The translations under genes and the position numbers were made by a program. The notes beneath the pieces are model-generated. The model was not told where the DNA came from and ran no database searches. It saw nothing but the letters and a program-made list of their open reading frames with translations. Below, one piece after another: positions 1 to 11,267 of a DNA stretch of 64,000 bases (position 1 is the first letter of the stretch; each line of letters starts with the position of its first letter). This DNA is from Henckelia pumila. Taxonomy: Eukaryota; Streptophyta; Magnoliopsida; Lamiales; Gesneriaceae. The stretch spans positions 147,512,861 to 147,576,860 of the forward strand of contig NC_133122.1 in the NCBI RefSeq assembly GCF_033568475.1, read 5' to 3'.

Positions 1-1498
1 AGGTATGATGAAATTATTCAAGTGGTTGATGCTTTTTTAAGAGACATGTTTTTTAAACTCAGAACAAATTCCCACGAAAGAAAGTAAAATGAAGGGTAAA
101 ATGAGCAAAAATCTTGGTGTCCGCATGATGAGATGCAGCGATTTTTGTAGGTATCTCAATTTTTATAAAATAATAGAGACAAGCAGGATAAGCACACACG
201 TTGCATGTGAAATTATGAACATGACGACGCAAAAGTTATTCATCTGCGATTGAGGTTTTCAATGTGTTGGTTCAGTTATTTCCACTTTTGGGGGGAAGGT
301 GGAGTGTTGGTGGTTCAATTATTTCCACTTTTTTTGGGAAGGTGAGGTGAAGCGGTTAATACTTTTTTAAAAGACGTGTTTTTTTAATCTAAGAACAAAT
401 TCTCAGTAAAATGAGGGGTAAAATGTGCAAAAAACTTGGTGTTTGCATATTAATGAGAAGAAAGGATTTTTGTAGATATCTCAAGTTTTATAAAAGAATA
501 ATAATAATAATAATAACCGGACAAAAAACCTTCCTATATTTTTTTTCCGAGATGATCAGCTCATTTAAAAATAAACATGTGGGGTTCATTCGCATTTTTT
601 TAAAAAATATATTGATCATCATCTCATGCAAACACATCGAGATAATGAGAGAATTTCGCCGTATTCTCTCATTCACACGAATCCGATAAATATTCCTCTG
701 ATTTTATTTTTTAAAATTAAAATTAAAAAGTTTTGGATTCGGTAGTTTTTTAAACTCTAGACAATTTTTTATACTATTTCGAAAACTTGTGTGTGCATAT
801 ATTTATATGTCGATATTATCAGTATTCTATTTTATGTTATTTTAACTTAGTTGTAAAAAGAATTTTGCAATACCTTATTTTTAAAATGGATTCATAATGG
901 AGTCAAGTTAATAATAAGAACAAAAAAATCATGACAATTTAGGTTTTTAAATAATATAATATAAAAATTAAAAAGTTACTAAACTATATCAAAACTACAA
1001 AAATTTAAAAAAAATATAACATCCATTTTTCGAATTTATATAAATCCGATGAATGGTTCCTCGAATCTTAAGACAACATTAGTAACCTGGTACACGCGTT
1101 GCGTGTATGACGAAAAAAATAATATTTATTATGTTTGTTTATTTTTGCAAATTTAATATTAGTTCAATACTTAATTTCAGTACTTTGTAGATTGCATAAA
1201 CAATATTTGAGATTGAAAAACATAAAAATTGAGTCTCCATTTACAAATTACTTCGACAAAAAACTTTTAAAATTTATACTAGAAATTAGATATATGGGGC
1301 ATAAACTCCAATAAAAAATGAAGACTCAATATTTAACCCAAATTACAATGAAACTTTTACAAATTCACTGCCTCGTATTTCATGAATTTTGGGAGAAAAA
1401 TGAGTTTCTCTCTTGAATTCAATAGCTCTACGTCACTAAATTAGGTTGTAACCAATCTTAAGGGTTTAGCGCTTGCATATTCTCAGTCCATTGAATGT
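1..1498. other. AT-rich intergenic DNA, no gene seen
   Basis: The stretch is AT-rich and its open frames are short with low-complexity, lysine/isoleucine-rich translations that look like chance. It holds an imperfect direct duplication (annotated separately) and a small AAT microsatellite near 497-517. I see no promoter, exon or RNA gene. It ends directly at the GCT target-site duplication of the CACTA element. Confidence 0.6.
25..500. repeat. imperfect direct duplication, two copies about 325 bp apart
   Basis: Copy A (about 25-175) and copy B (about 353-497) share the same order of words: a run of T with AGACATG or AGACGTG, AGAACAAATTC, GGGTAAAATG, CTTGGTGT, GATTTTTGTAG and ATATCTCAA or GTATCTCAA, then a TTTATAAAA tract. 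Substitutions and small indels throughout suggest an old duplication. The spacer contains a short internal repeat, TTATTTCCACTTTT, seen twice. No coding content is evident. Confidence 0.6.
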
Positions 1499-1522
1499 GC
1501 TCACTACAAAAAAAACATTGAT

Positions 1523-2056
1523 TTAGCTACGGTTTTAAAAAAATCGTGGCTAAATTAGCCACGCTTTTTTAAAAAAGCGTGGCTAAATAACCACGCTTTC
1601 TAAAAGCGTGGCTATGTTAGCCACGCTTTTAAATAAACCGTGGTTAACTAACCACGCTTTTAAAAAGCGTGGCTAAATTTAACCACGCTTTTTTAAACCG
1701 TGGTTAAAAATAGCCACGCTTTCAAAAATCGTGGTTATTTAACCACGATTTTTTAAAAACCGTGGCTATGTTAGCCACGCTTTTTATAAGCATGGTTAAA
1801 TATAACCACGGTTTTAAAAAGCGTGGCTATTTTAGCCACGCTTTTTACAAGCGTGGTTAAATATAAATACGGTTTTAAAAAGCGTGGCTATATTTAACCA
1901 CGGTTTAAAAAAAGCGTGGTTAAATTTAGCCACGCTTTTAAAAAGCGTGGTTAGTTAACCACGGTTTATTTAAAAGCGTGGCTAACATAACCACGCTTTC
2001 TAAAAAACCGTGGTTATTTAGCCACGCTTTTTTAAAACCGTGGCTAAATAACCATT
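1523..2056. repeat. left subterminal hairpin array of the CACTA element
   Basis: More than a dozen units of the type GCGTGGCTA or its complement TAGCCACGC are separated by short A/T runs and arranged as alternating inverted pairs, so that consecutive units can fold into short hairpins. CCGTGGTTA variants are interspersed. In known En/Spm elements, subterminal repeats are binding sites for the TNPA protein; that role is inferred here. The left side is dominated by the GCGTGGCT form, unlike the right side. Confidence 0.85.
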
Positions 2057-2305
2057 ATATGCTTTCACTTCATCTCTTCGATCGCTATTGTCCATTTAAT
2101 TTTCAGAATATTCTGTAAACAAAAATCACCTTTGACCGTCACTAAAAAATTCGTCGGTGATCGAAATTTAGATCGGAGAGTTGTTTCGGAATCCTCTTGT
2201 TTGGGGCTTTCTTTCAGTACCAATTTCTCTTATTTTAGAAAAAATTCCGTGGAACCCAATTTCGACAGCCATCGTTCGTCGCCGCCTTTGATTTTCTTCG
2301 ACGAC

Positions 2306-5300
2306 ATGTGCCAGTTAATGTCAGAGTTATGTCCAGCTGATAACCACATGCCTGACAGTTTTTATTCGACGAAGAAACTCATCAAAGATCTAGGTCTTCC
2401 CGTCGAGAAAATCGATGCTTGTAACAACAATTGCATGATTTACTGGGGTACAGATTCAGACTTATCCGAATGCAAGATTTGTGAACATCCTCGTTACAAA
2501 CCGTCTCGTCGGCATGGAATCCAGAATAATAAGAAACAAACGCCGTATAAGAGGATGTATTATTTTCCTATCACTCCTCGTCTCCAACGGTTATATGCAT
2601 CTACCGCGACTGCTTCCCATATGCGATGGCATCACGACCACCATTTTGACATGGAGACAATGACACACCCATCTGATTCTCCGGCATGGCGTCATTTTGA
2701 CGAAACACACCCGGGGTTCGCTGCAGAAATCCGGAATGTCAGGTTAGGACTTTCAACAGATGGGTTCCAACCATTTGGCCAAACGGGACAACAATACTCA
2801 TCATGGCCCGTCATTTTAACCCCGTACAATCTGCCACCCTGGATGTGTATGAAAGATGAGGTCATGTTCCTCTCTGTGATCGCACCTGGACCGAGTAACC
2901 CGAAGGATAAGCTTGATGTTTTCTTGCAACCATTGGTTGCCGAGCTTCAAGAACTTTGGTACGATGGTGCTGCCACATACGACATACACTCGCACACTAA
3001 CTTCACGATGAGAGCAGCGTTGATGTGGACCATAAGTGATTTCCCAGCGTATGCGATGCTTTCCGGTTGGAGCACCGCTGGAAAACAAGCATGCCCTTAT
3101 TGCATGTCTGATTCTGAAGCGTTCACACTAGTGCACAGTGGTAAGACGTCATGGTTCGACAACCACAGGAAGTTTCTGCCCGATGATCACCGACTACGGC
3201 GCAAGAAAAACATGTTTGTACGAGGGAGAACTGTTTTGCATCCTGCTCCTGCCATCAGAACAGGAACCGAGCTGCTAAATGATATAGATGGTTATGGTTT
3301 TATACCTTCATACGATGTCGACTCAGAGATCCGAAACAGAGAGATATGTAATGTGGCAAGATGTGGTTGGAGAAGACGCAGTATTTTATGGGAGTTACCG
3401 TATTGGCGTACGAATCTGATCAGACACAATTTGGATGTGATGCACATCGAGAAGAATGTTTTTGACAATGTTTTCAACACAATCATGAATGTCCCCGGAC
3501 GTACGAAAGACAATGCAAAATCAAGGGCTGATCTGGTTGAAATGCGTATCAGACCTGAGTTACATCCAGACGTGTCTACAGGTAGACATCCCAAGGCTAG
3601 TTATACTTTGGAGCGTAGTGCGAGGGAGGTTCTTTGCAGATGGCTTAAGGATGTCCGTTTCTCAGACGGTTATGCCTCGAACATGTCCAGGTGTGTTAAC
3701 ATGAACAAATTGCGGATGTTCGGTATGAAGAGTCATGATTGTCACGTATTCATGCAACGACTAATACCCGTTGCATTCAAGGAGTTGTTACCCAGAGAGG
3801 TTTGGGAGGCATTGACCGAGTTAAGTCTATTTTTCGCAGACCTAACTGCTCGTAATATTAAACAGAGTGACATGATACGCTTGCATGAGCAGATACCGGT
3901 AATTCTTTGTAAGTTGGAGAAGATATTTCCACCAAGTTTCTTCGATTGTATGGAACACCTTTGCGTCCATCTGCCCCACGAAGCTCGCATTGCTGGTCCA
4001 GTGCAGTTTAGGTGGATGTATCCTTTCGAAAGATTTTTACGAAGATTGAAGAGCACGGTTCGTAATAAAGCACACGTGGAGGGATCCATATGCAATGCTT
4101 ATTTGGTCAGTGAGGCTTCCATTTTTTGCGAGCATTACTTTGGTGACTCGATACAAACAAGACAGCGGAAGACTAGACGCCAACAACAAAACATTGTGAA
4201 CGAGATTGGGTCAGAGCTTTTTGCAATATTTATGGTACGTGGTAGACATATCGGTAGTAAAAGACCTAGATTTCTGTCAAACGAGGAATATCATGTCGTA
4301 GCGACATATGTTTTGTTGAACTGTGTTGAACTGAAGTCCTATTTGAGGTATGCAATGTTATGTTCACGATTTCAATCTTCTTGATATGTATATATTTCCG
4401 TAGTATTTCATTTTGACAACCATTTCATATATGCACAGCATTTACGAGGACCAAATGCGTGCAGAGATTCCTGGGATAAGTCATCAAGATTTAGACTCCA
4501 ATATACAGGCAAACTTCTTCGATTGGTTCAAATATTACATCAGAGTAAGATTAAATGTAATTTAAGATTTGATATTTAATACTCTTAGCACATTCGAGGT
4601 GGTAATGATAATATTGTATGCTCGTCATAGGCTATCGAAGAACAAGGGGAGTTCGTCTCAGAACTGATTAAACAAGTAGCACTGGGTCCGTTGCGAAAAG
4701 TTAATACTTACAGAGGTTATTGTGTCAACGGGTTTAAATTCTACACTGTTCATGACACAACGTTTAAAGCCACAGACAATTCAGGCATTCAAGTTCGTGG
4801 TCATTCGAGTGACGGTGTTGAAACCGAATATTACGGCTTCATCGAAGAGATCATCGAGGTGGAATACCCTGGTCTTCCGTTGAAGCAAACAATAATATTT
4901 AAATGTTGTTGGTACAATCCACATCCTAGGCTAGGTACGCGCGTTCATGGTAAGTACAAAATTGTTGAGGTGAACCGGACACGACATCTTTCCACAAACG
5001 AACCCTTCGTCTTCGCTACACAAGCTTCACAGGTCGTGTTCTTGCAGTACCCAACTTCGAACAGGACCCCTTCTGCTTGGCTTTACGTAAGCGGTTTGAG
5101 ACAGAGAGCTTATGTTGCAGACATCGTAACTGACGATAACGTATTGAACGACGCGACAAGTGCATTTCAGAATAATGAAAGTCAAGTTCATGAAGTCGAA
5201 ACACAATTTCTGTTGAATTCAGAAAACCTTGTCGATGTCACCGTTAACTTTGACGATGAAATTGACGCGGTAAGCTCAAACAGTGGAACCGAAGATGTAC

Positions 5301-5341
5301 TGGAAAGCAGCGACGAAGACTTCGATGTTGAAAGTGACTGA
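2306..5341 (+). CDS. TNP2-type CACTA transposase, spliced (3 exons)
   Basis: I read exons 2306-4347, 4439-4544 and 4631-5341, joined by GT..AG introns whose phases match (an AG|C serine codon at the first junction, phase 0 at the second), giving about 952 residues. The body matches the plant Transposase_21/TNP2 family, including HNLDVMHIEKNVFDNVFN, followed by a DUF4218-like block with HLPHEARIAGPVQFRWMYPFER. The third exon carries a DUF4216-like block (EIIEVEYPG, TIIFKCCWYNP) and an acidic tail. The enzyme should cut and join the CACTA ends in the nucleus. 2306 is the first in-frame ATG; the frame stays open upstream to at least 2099 without one. The usual N-terminal transposase-associated domain of TNP2 proteins is not visible, so the 5' end may be truncated or lie in an exon I cannot identify. 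Confidence 0.85.
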
Positions 5342-7603
5342 GTAATGTTGTATAACTCCTTGCATGTTTCTCTGTATATTAATGTTGCAATTTTAACTTT
5401 TTTATTAAATTGTTGTATTTTTTTATGATTTAAGTAGTATTATATTACCATTGTCGGTATTATAAAATTTATTGTTTTTATTTTATATTATTAGTGTATA
5501 TTAGTAAATATATGTTTCAATACTCTTATAATATCTAACCATTATTATTTTAACATTTCATCTCTCCAAAATATCCTTAAATATTTTCATAAATTCGCAT
5601 CATACCCTCTACCCATTAAATATTAAATATTATTTTAAAAAATTCCAAATAACATAAATTTTTCTAAATTAAAATATTAAAATAATTTTATTTTTTTTAA
5701 GATATGTTTATTCCAAAAATATTTTCGTATATGTATAAATGGAAACACTATCTTATATGCATTATACATTTTACAATAATTGTACAGATTTAATATAGTT
5801 CATCTTATCTAAGGATTTTTTAGAATAAATATTGAGATGTTTAATTAAAATATTTATTTAAACAAAATAAATAAAAATAATAAAAATAAAAATAAATTAT
5901 AAAAATAAATATATGTTATATGTATATATTTTTAACACACATATATACGAAAGTTGAAGCTTCATTTACCTGCGCGGCACTTTCCTTTTCTTATTCTCCA
6001 TTCCCTCCTTCCCTTACGGAACTTGAAGCTTCGATTTACGCCTCCTGTTCTTGAAAAAATGATTTGCGCATATATTTAGTATCCTATCGACGAGGCTATC
6101 TTCCACTACCCATTTTCATAAGTTTTGAGATCGTTCCGCTCGATTTACGTTTCACACATCCATCGTTTCCCCGCCTCTTTTGCCGTCGCCGACCGCCGCC
6201 TAGCCTAGGAGAAAGGTTGTTTTGTTGTTTGGAGCTCTATTTCGAATCCTAGAGGTATATTTCGAAAATTAGGGTTTTGAATTTGGGGGTTTTTTAATTA
6301 ATTCAAGTCGTATAATTGATATATGATTTATTGTTAATTCTAGTTGTTATATTTGAAGGTACCGATGGATTTAAAGAATTTGTTATCCAGACATTCAGAT
6401 TTTTTTGTAAAAAATTTTGTCATTAGGAAAATGAAAGTACGTAAGATATAGGTGGACATAATCAATTGAATTAAGACGTAATTTATTTATTAATTGTATA
6501 CGTATATTGACTGAAATTTAATCATGTATTTGATTATTTTACTAATTATGATTATGATTATAAGTAACCGTATAAAAAAAAGATAAATGCATTGTTAACA
6601 TTCGTTTGTTTACCTTGTTGATCATATTGTTGATGTGAGCTCGTACTTTGATGATTGAGAGTCGATGTGAGCGCATATTTGTCTCTCCGAAACTGCATGA
6701 ACACCTACCAGTAGTTGTAATTTTGAGAATCTGCTATTGAACTGGGAAAAGTTTTGGTAATATTCGTAGTTTCTTGGCTTTCTTCCCTATTGAACAAAGT
6801 TGGCTTCTTTATCATTATTATTATTGTTCTTGTTATTTTCTTTCAATTTTTATGCAACCGAAATTTTACAAGAAATTGAAAGCGTACCTTAAAATCGAGA
6901 TAGCTAACTTCCTATTTTATATCCTGAAAATATGAAGTTATAAATTCAACTTTTATATTAAATCATGTTTCAATAGATATATTAGGGCAAATCGCAACCT
7001 GACCACACTGTGATTATCAAAAGAGATATCAATTAACACCATTGTCAAGCAAAAATGAAAAAAAAAAAAAGAAAGAAAAAGAAAAGGGCATGTGCTTCCA
7101 GAAATGAAATTAGAACCCAGACCTCAGAAGTATTAGAGTGACGATGTACCTTTCATAGACAACAATAAATCTCTCTGGTACCTCAATGCATAGCAATTAA
7201 GTATTCAATGTTTTTCTTTGTTAAAAAGAGATGGCAACTTGTTTTGTGATTGTGGTTCCTGGCTTTGGGATCTAACATCGGTGCATGCTAATAAGTAAAA
7301 AAATAACTCCAGGAAGCTTGATGCACATATTTTTCTGCAGAACCAAATGAGAATTGACTTTTTTTTATATTTACATGAGAAGTGTCTTGTTATGATCTTC
7401 ACATGAGAATTGCATGGGATTCTGAATTTGAATCTGTGAGAAGGATTGGATGGAAACTTTTCTGCTTGATTATTCATTAAGTTTGATGTAATGGGAAGAG
7501 ATGTAATATAATTAACTTCGTTTTATTATGTAATAGTCAATAGACATTGCAATTTTATTTGATCTAGAATTGTAATGACATATGATATAATGTATTGTTA
7601 CAG
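5342..7603. other. internal non-coding part of the CACTA element
   Basis: This follows the transposase stop. The first 600 bases are extremely AT-rich. From about 5940 to 6290 the sequence becomes C/T-rich, with TTGAAGCTTC seen twice (near 5955 and 6022), and ends in a TTAGGGTTTTGAATTT stretch. That is typical of a plant 5' untranslated leader and may be the promoter and leader of the downstream TNPA-like gene. I could not identify coding exons of that gene in this interval. Confidence 0.45.
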
Positions 7604-8434
7604 CGTAAGAAGAACAAGCACGAGCCGAATGCGTGGGAGTTATTTTTGCACACGCATAGGATGTCTGACGGGAAATTCGTGGATGAGCGTTCTAGAAAAC
7701 TACATGTATGCGTCATAACTTTATAATTGAATAAATATTTTGTATTTAAATATATAATTTCAAATAACTAAACATATTTTGTTTATTTTGTAAAGGAACA
7801 AATGGAAGCGTACATGTTGGAGGCCATGACTCCATTGGAGGATGGGACTATACATCCCGAGCCTACAAACAATGACATTAATGAACATTTTAAGCTCATC
7901 AGCGGTGGGCGAAGAAATGGTAGGATGTATGGCTTGTCGACGTTGGCCAATACGATGTATCCAGCGGTGATGGCTCCACGACAGAGAGGCTTTGCAGGCG
8001 GAGGACAAAGTTTGGAAGCTTTTCGTGACGAGACACGAGCTGCTACACAAAGGGCCAATGAGGCAGATCAGAAGGCCCTCGAAGCAACCAGGGAGTGCGA
8101 GGCATTGAGGGCACGTGTGGCCTCTTTGGAGGAATCGTTCCGTCAATTTATTGAACGTGCATCTTCATCGAGCGGCAATACCCCTCAGGGTCGAGGAGCA
8201 TCACATGGTGGTCGTGGCACCCCAGCACATACACGCAGGTCGTCGCAAGGGAGCAGAGATGGGATCAGTGGAGGTTCACCCGCATTTAGAGGCTCACCAG
8301 CAAGCAGAGGGACACCAACAGGGAGGGGTTCCATTCATCGATTGTCATCACAAAGACGTACTTCATCTTTCCAATTGGACGCGAACCTTGCTACAAACAA
8401 TGATGAGTACGATGACGATGAGACTCAACCATGA
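7604..8434 (+). CDS. TNPA-like plant En/Spm (Ptta) protein, 5' exons not found
   Basis: Exon 7604-7705 follows a TTACAG acceptor and ends at a GTATGC donor. It joins in phase 0 to 7796-8434 after a TAAAG acceptor. The first exon contains AWELFLHTHRMSDGKFVDE, the hallmark of the plant transposase Ptta/En/Spm family (PF03004). The second exon gives a segment with heptad-like charged residues (about ATQRANEADQKALEATRECE) suited to a coiled coil, then a long serine/glycine/arginine-rich tail ending at TGA 8432-8434. In En/Spm the second gene encodes the protein that binds subterminal repeats and brings the ends together; that role is inferred. The acceptor at 7603 implies upstream exons carrying the DNA-binding part, which I could not recognise, so this entry is the C-terminal portion. 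Confidence 0.7.
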
Positions 8435-8857
8435 GTAGGTAAGTAATTTCGTGTGACATATTTTCACATAAATTGTCAAAAATTAAATCTTTTTCTTGGG
8501 TACCTTGTCTCAGGTTGACTGTTGGGTTGGTTCGCTTGAATTGTTGAAGCTCGAACACCGTATTTTTTGTTGTAGTATATTCGTGAGCCGTCGACGAATT
8601 TGTGAAATTATCAGTGTACATCGTATTTTGCGTCGTAGTATATTTGTGAGTCGTCCACGAATTTATGATATTTTCAGTGTTTTGTTTGATATTTGAATGT
8701 AAATGCCTCGGAATAGTTATCACGAAATTGGTTTCTCACATTTCTATGTAAATTATCCTTCAGTTAATTTTGTGGTTGTATTTATTGTGTATGCGATTCA
8801 TCTTATTTTGTGATGTTGCAAACTCCAGTTTAAATCATGACAAAAAAAAAAAAAAAC

Positions 8858-9352
8858 ACTTAGCCACGGTTTTTTAAAAAATCGTGGTTAACCATAACCA
8901 CGGTTTTTTAAAAACCGTGGTCATATTTAACCACGGTTTTAAAAAAAACCGTGGTTAAGGTTAACCACGATTTTTTTTAAAACCGTGGTTAAAGTTAACC
9001 ACGATTTTTTAAAAAACCGTGGTTAAGGTTAACCACGATTTTTTAAAAAACCGTGGTTACGGTTAACCACGATTTTTTAAAAAATCGTGGTTAACTTAGC
9101 CACGGTTTTTTTAAAACCGTGGTTAACTTAGCCACGGTTATTTTAAAAAACGTGGTTAATGTTAACCACGGTTTTCATAAAAACCGTGGTTATTTTAACC
9201 ACGGTTTTTATAAAAACCGTGGTTAAACTTAGCCACGGTTTACAACCGTGGATGATCTTAACCACGGTGCATTTAGTCACGGTTTAAAAAACCGTGGTTA
9301 AAACCGTGGCTAAAAAATTTAGCCACGGTTTTAACCACGGTTTTTGCCGTGG
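8858..9352. repeat. right subterminal hairpin array of the CACTA element
   Basis: Repeated units AACCGTGGTTAA and complements such as TTAACCACGG, separated by A/T runs, are arranged as successive inverted pairs. Unlike the left array, this side is almost purely the CCGTGGTTA form, with a few TAGCCACGG variants near the end. They would be binding sites for the TNPA-like protein by analogy with En/Spm. Confidence 0.85.
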
Positions 9353-9380
9353 CTGAATCCAAAAAATTTTTGTAGTGGCT

Positions 9381-10224
9381 TGAGATTAGAACAATGAAAT
9401 ATATAAATCTTTTAGTGCAAATTTATGGTAGTCATTCACCAATATTTCAGAAGTTTAACCAACAATCCCACCTCGCTAAAAAAAATAAAAATAAAAAGCA
9501 AGTTCAGCCTATTAACATAACTACAAATGAAGCCAACCGGAAGAAAGTGGAAGGGTAATGAAATAGGTATTTGGAACCGTCGTTTAAAGTCACGATAAAA
9601 GGAAGTTTGAGGTTGAATTGGGATATTTTTGGTGTCCATGACACACAAAAAACAGTTTTTATAAGGCTCTTAACTTTTATAAAATAATAAAAATAGTATA
9701 GGTTTATACAAAACTATATTGAATTATTAATTGCATTGTAGACCTCAAGCACACAAAAGTTTGAATGCAAGCATATCAAACATAAATGGAATTACAACCA
9801 TGTCAAAACACAAACTAAATTATTGGAGAATTATAAGTTTTATCAGAACCCAAATCCTAACGTAAAACAATAAAATTAAAAACAATAACATATATCATGC
9901 ATTCAATTACAAAGAGATTGAATGGAATTTTAAAAAGTAAAACTAGACAATAAAGGACTAAATTAATGAAAGCTATAAAGTAACTATAAGAAATGTAAAT
10001 TTCAATGATTTGTTGGTAGATTTCAACCTAGCATATGGGTAATACTTCAATTATAGATCTAATGTCTCATTATTTGCCACGTCAATAATATATAATTAAT
10101 TACACCTATATGTAAAAATACGAACCGTTAGATACATGATTTGGGTATTACCATATGCTAGGATCTCATCTACCGTTAAACAATTATCCGATGAAAACCA
10201 TAATATTTTTCCTAGTGCAACAAA
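9381..10224. other. AT-rich spacer between CACTA and HAC fragment
   Basis: I see no gene, RNA or terminal repeats. Short frames here lack any recognisable protein. The segment separates the right end of the CACTA element from a decayed HAC-type exon that begins just above 10224. Confidence 0.5.
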
Positions 10225-10433
10225 AAATAAATGGTCGTGCCAAACTACAATATTATTTCACTTCAGCTTTCTTTAACATGGATAAATACCTGAGACAGAA
10301 GATTCAATTAAATTCAAACAGGAACTATTAGCATTTGTACTACCAGAAATCGTCAATCTCGATATCAGAAATTTTCAAACATACCATTACCGGAGTTGAT
10401 CAGATTTTGGTGTTTTTGGTACTTCTTGGTGGC
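10225..10433 (-). pseudogene. HAC-type (p300/CBP) histone acetyltransferase fragment, downstream part
   Basis: On the - strand, 10433-10391 reads QEVPKTPKSDQLR and is the direct continuation of the exon at 18043-18110 once the Copia insertion and one GTGGC copy are ignored. It ends at a GT donor (10390-10389). A second degenerate exon follows a CTCAG acceptor near 10290 and reads YLSMLKKAE before a stop, matching the plant HAC segment YL(S/A)MLRKAAKE. HAC proteins acetylate histones as transcriptional coactivators. The retained intron shows this is a genomic copy, not a processed one. It is broken by stops, by loss of neighbouring exons and by the Copia insertion. The HAC assignment is from remembered family motifs and is fairly secure for the QKTPKSD-like block. 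Confidence 0.65.
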
Positions 10434-11197
10434 TGAAAGATCATGTTGTGCACATGTCTTTTAAATTATTTCCTTATTACATTCGATTTCTATCTTTGGA
10501 GTTTTGTCTTTCTTAGACAAGTGTTAAAGTTGGTAATATTGATTAAATCTGATACGAAATATTCAATATCTAATGATATTTTGTTTCCCTGATATATAGG
10601 TTCTTATTTATGGAAACAATTTGAAGTTATATTTAAAGGAGTGCATAGGATCGATCAAAGAAGACAATTAAGAGAGTGAAATATAGAGAGCAAAATATAT
10701 AGAGAAAGTACTGCAGAAATTCTAAAGTATTGAAGATCAATCGTTGAAGAATTTCTGAAGTGTTCATCGCTACTACATTGTGTTGGCGAGTAGTGTTGGA
10801 AACACTGAAGAACACACGAGTGAAGTGTTGTTCAGAAAGTGTTTCTTTGGTTTTCGTTTTTCGGCTTAGTACTTCCTATTGATGTTTTATTCTAGTTTTT
10901 ATTAGTTTTTAGGAAGTCTTTTATTTTCTCAATTTGTTGAGAAAAATAGTTTTTCATAAAACAATCACTAGTCGGTTTTTGTAAACTGGTTTTATTTTTC
11001 TAGTGATTATTTCGCCATGAGGCATTGCGCAAGTACTTGATACTTGTGCATAATTATTTGTGTTATTGTTTACTTTTACTATTAGTTAAATAATCTGCTG
11101 CATAGTGTTATCGTGAAGTGTTGACAACGCTAACAGATAACACTCACTCAAAAAGTTTTCTGATATTTCTGTGATTTTAGACTGTCCAAACCTAACA
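10434..11197 (+). repeat. 5' LTR of the Copia element (764 bp)
   Basis: Starts TG and ends CA, and is nearly identical to the 3' LTR at 17282-18042 apart from scattered substitutions and small indels. It contains AGTGTTGGAAACACT (10792-10806) and a related AGTGTTGACAACGCT near its end. These are copies of a self-complementary motif found all over this element. Confidence 0.93.
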
Positions 11198-11216
11198 AGT
11201 GGCGTCAGAGACATTC
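11198..11216 (+). other. primer binding site region of the Copia element
   Basis: Immediately after the 5' LTR, AGTGGCGTCAGAGAC resembles the plant consensus TGGTATCAGAGC complementary to initiator methionine tRNA, with changes. Confidence 0.55.
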
Positions 11217-11267
11217 ACTTGACGATACTAAGTGTGATTCTGTTTTTGTGTTTGACAGGACATCACA

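Larger units (their letters stand above)
1502..9377 (+). mobile_element. complete CACTA (En/Spm) DNA transposon
   Basis: The element begins CACTACAAAAA at 1502 and ends TTTTTGTAGTG at 9377. These are the classic CACTA inverted termini. It is flanked by a perfect 3-bp duplication, GCT, at 1499-1501 and 9378-9380. Inside are subterminal arrays of short palindromic units at both ends, a spliced TNP2-type transposase gene and a second spliced gene of the plant Ptta/En/Spm (TNPA-like) kind, both on the + strand. This is the complete layout expected of an En/Spm element, about 7.9 kb long. Intact splice sites in both genes suggest recent or possible autonomy, but neither gene has a clear conventional N-terminus, so autonomy is unproven. 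Confidence 0.95.

Noticed and set aside
411-689. A 92-codon open frame in AT-rich DNA
   Set aside because: Low-complexity Ile/Lys/Phe-rich translation with an overlapping opposite frame and no domain. Treated as chance.
1523-2056. Regularly spaced repeats that could suggest a CRISPR array
   Set aside because: The spacers are short A/T runs, units alternate in orientation, and the array lies just inside a CACTA terminus in a plant genome. It is a transposon subterminal array.
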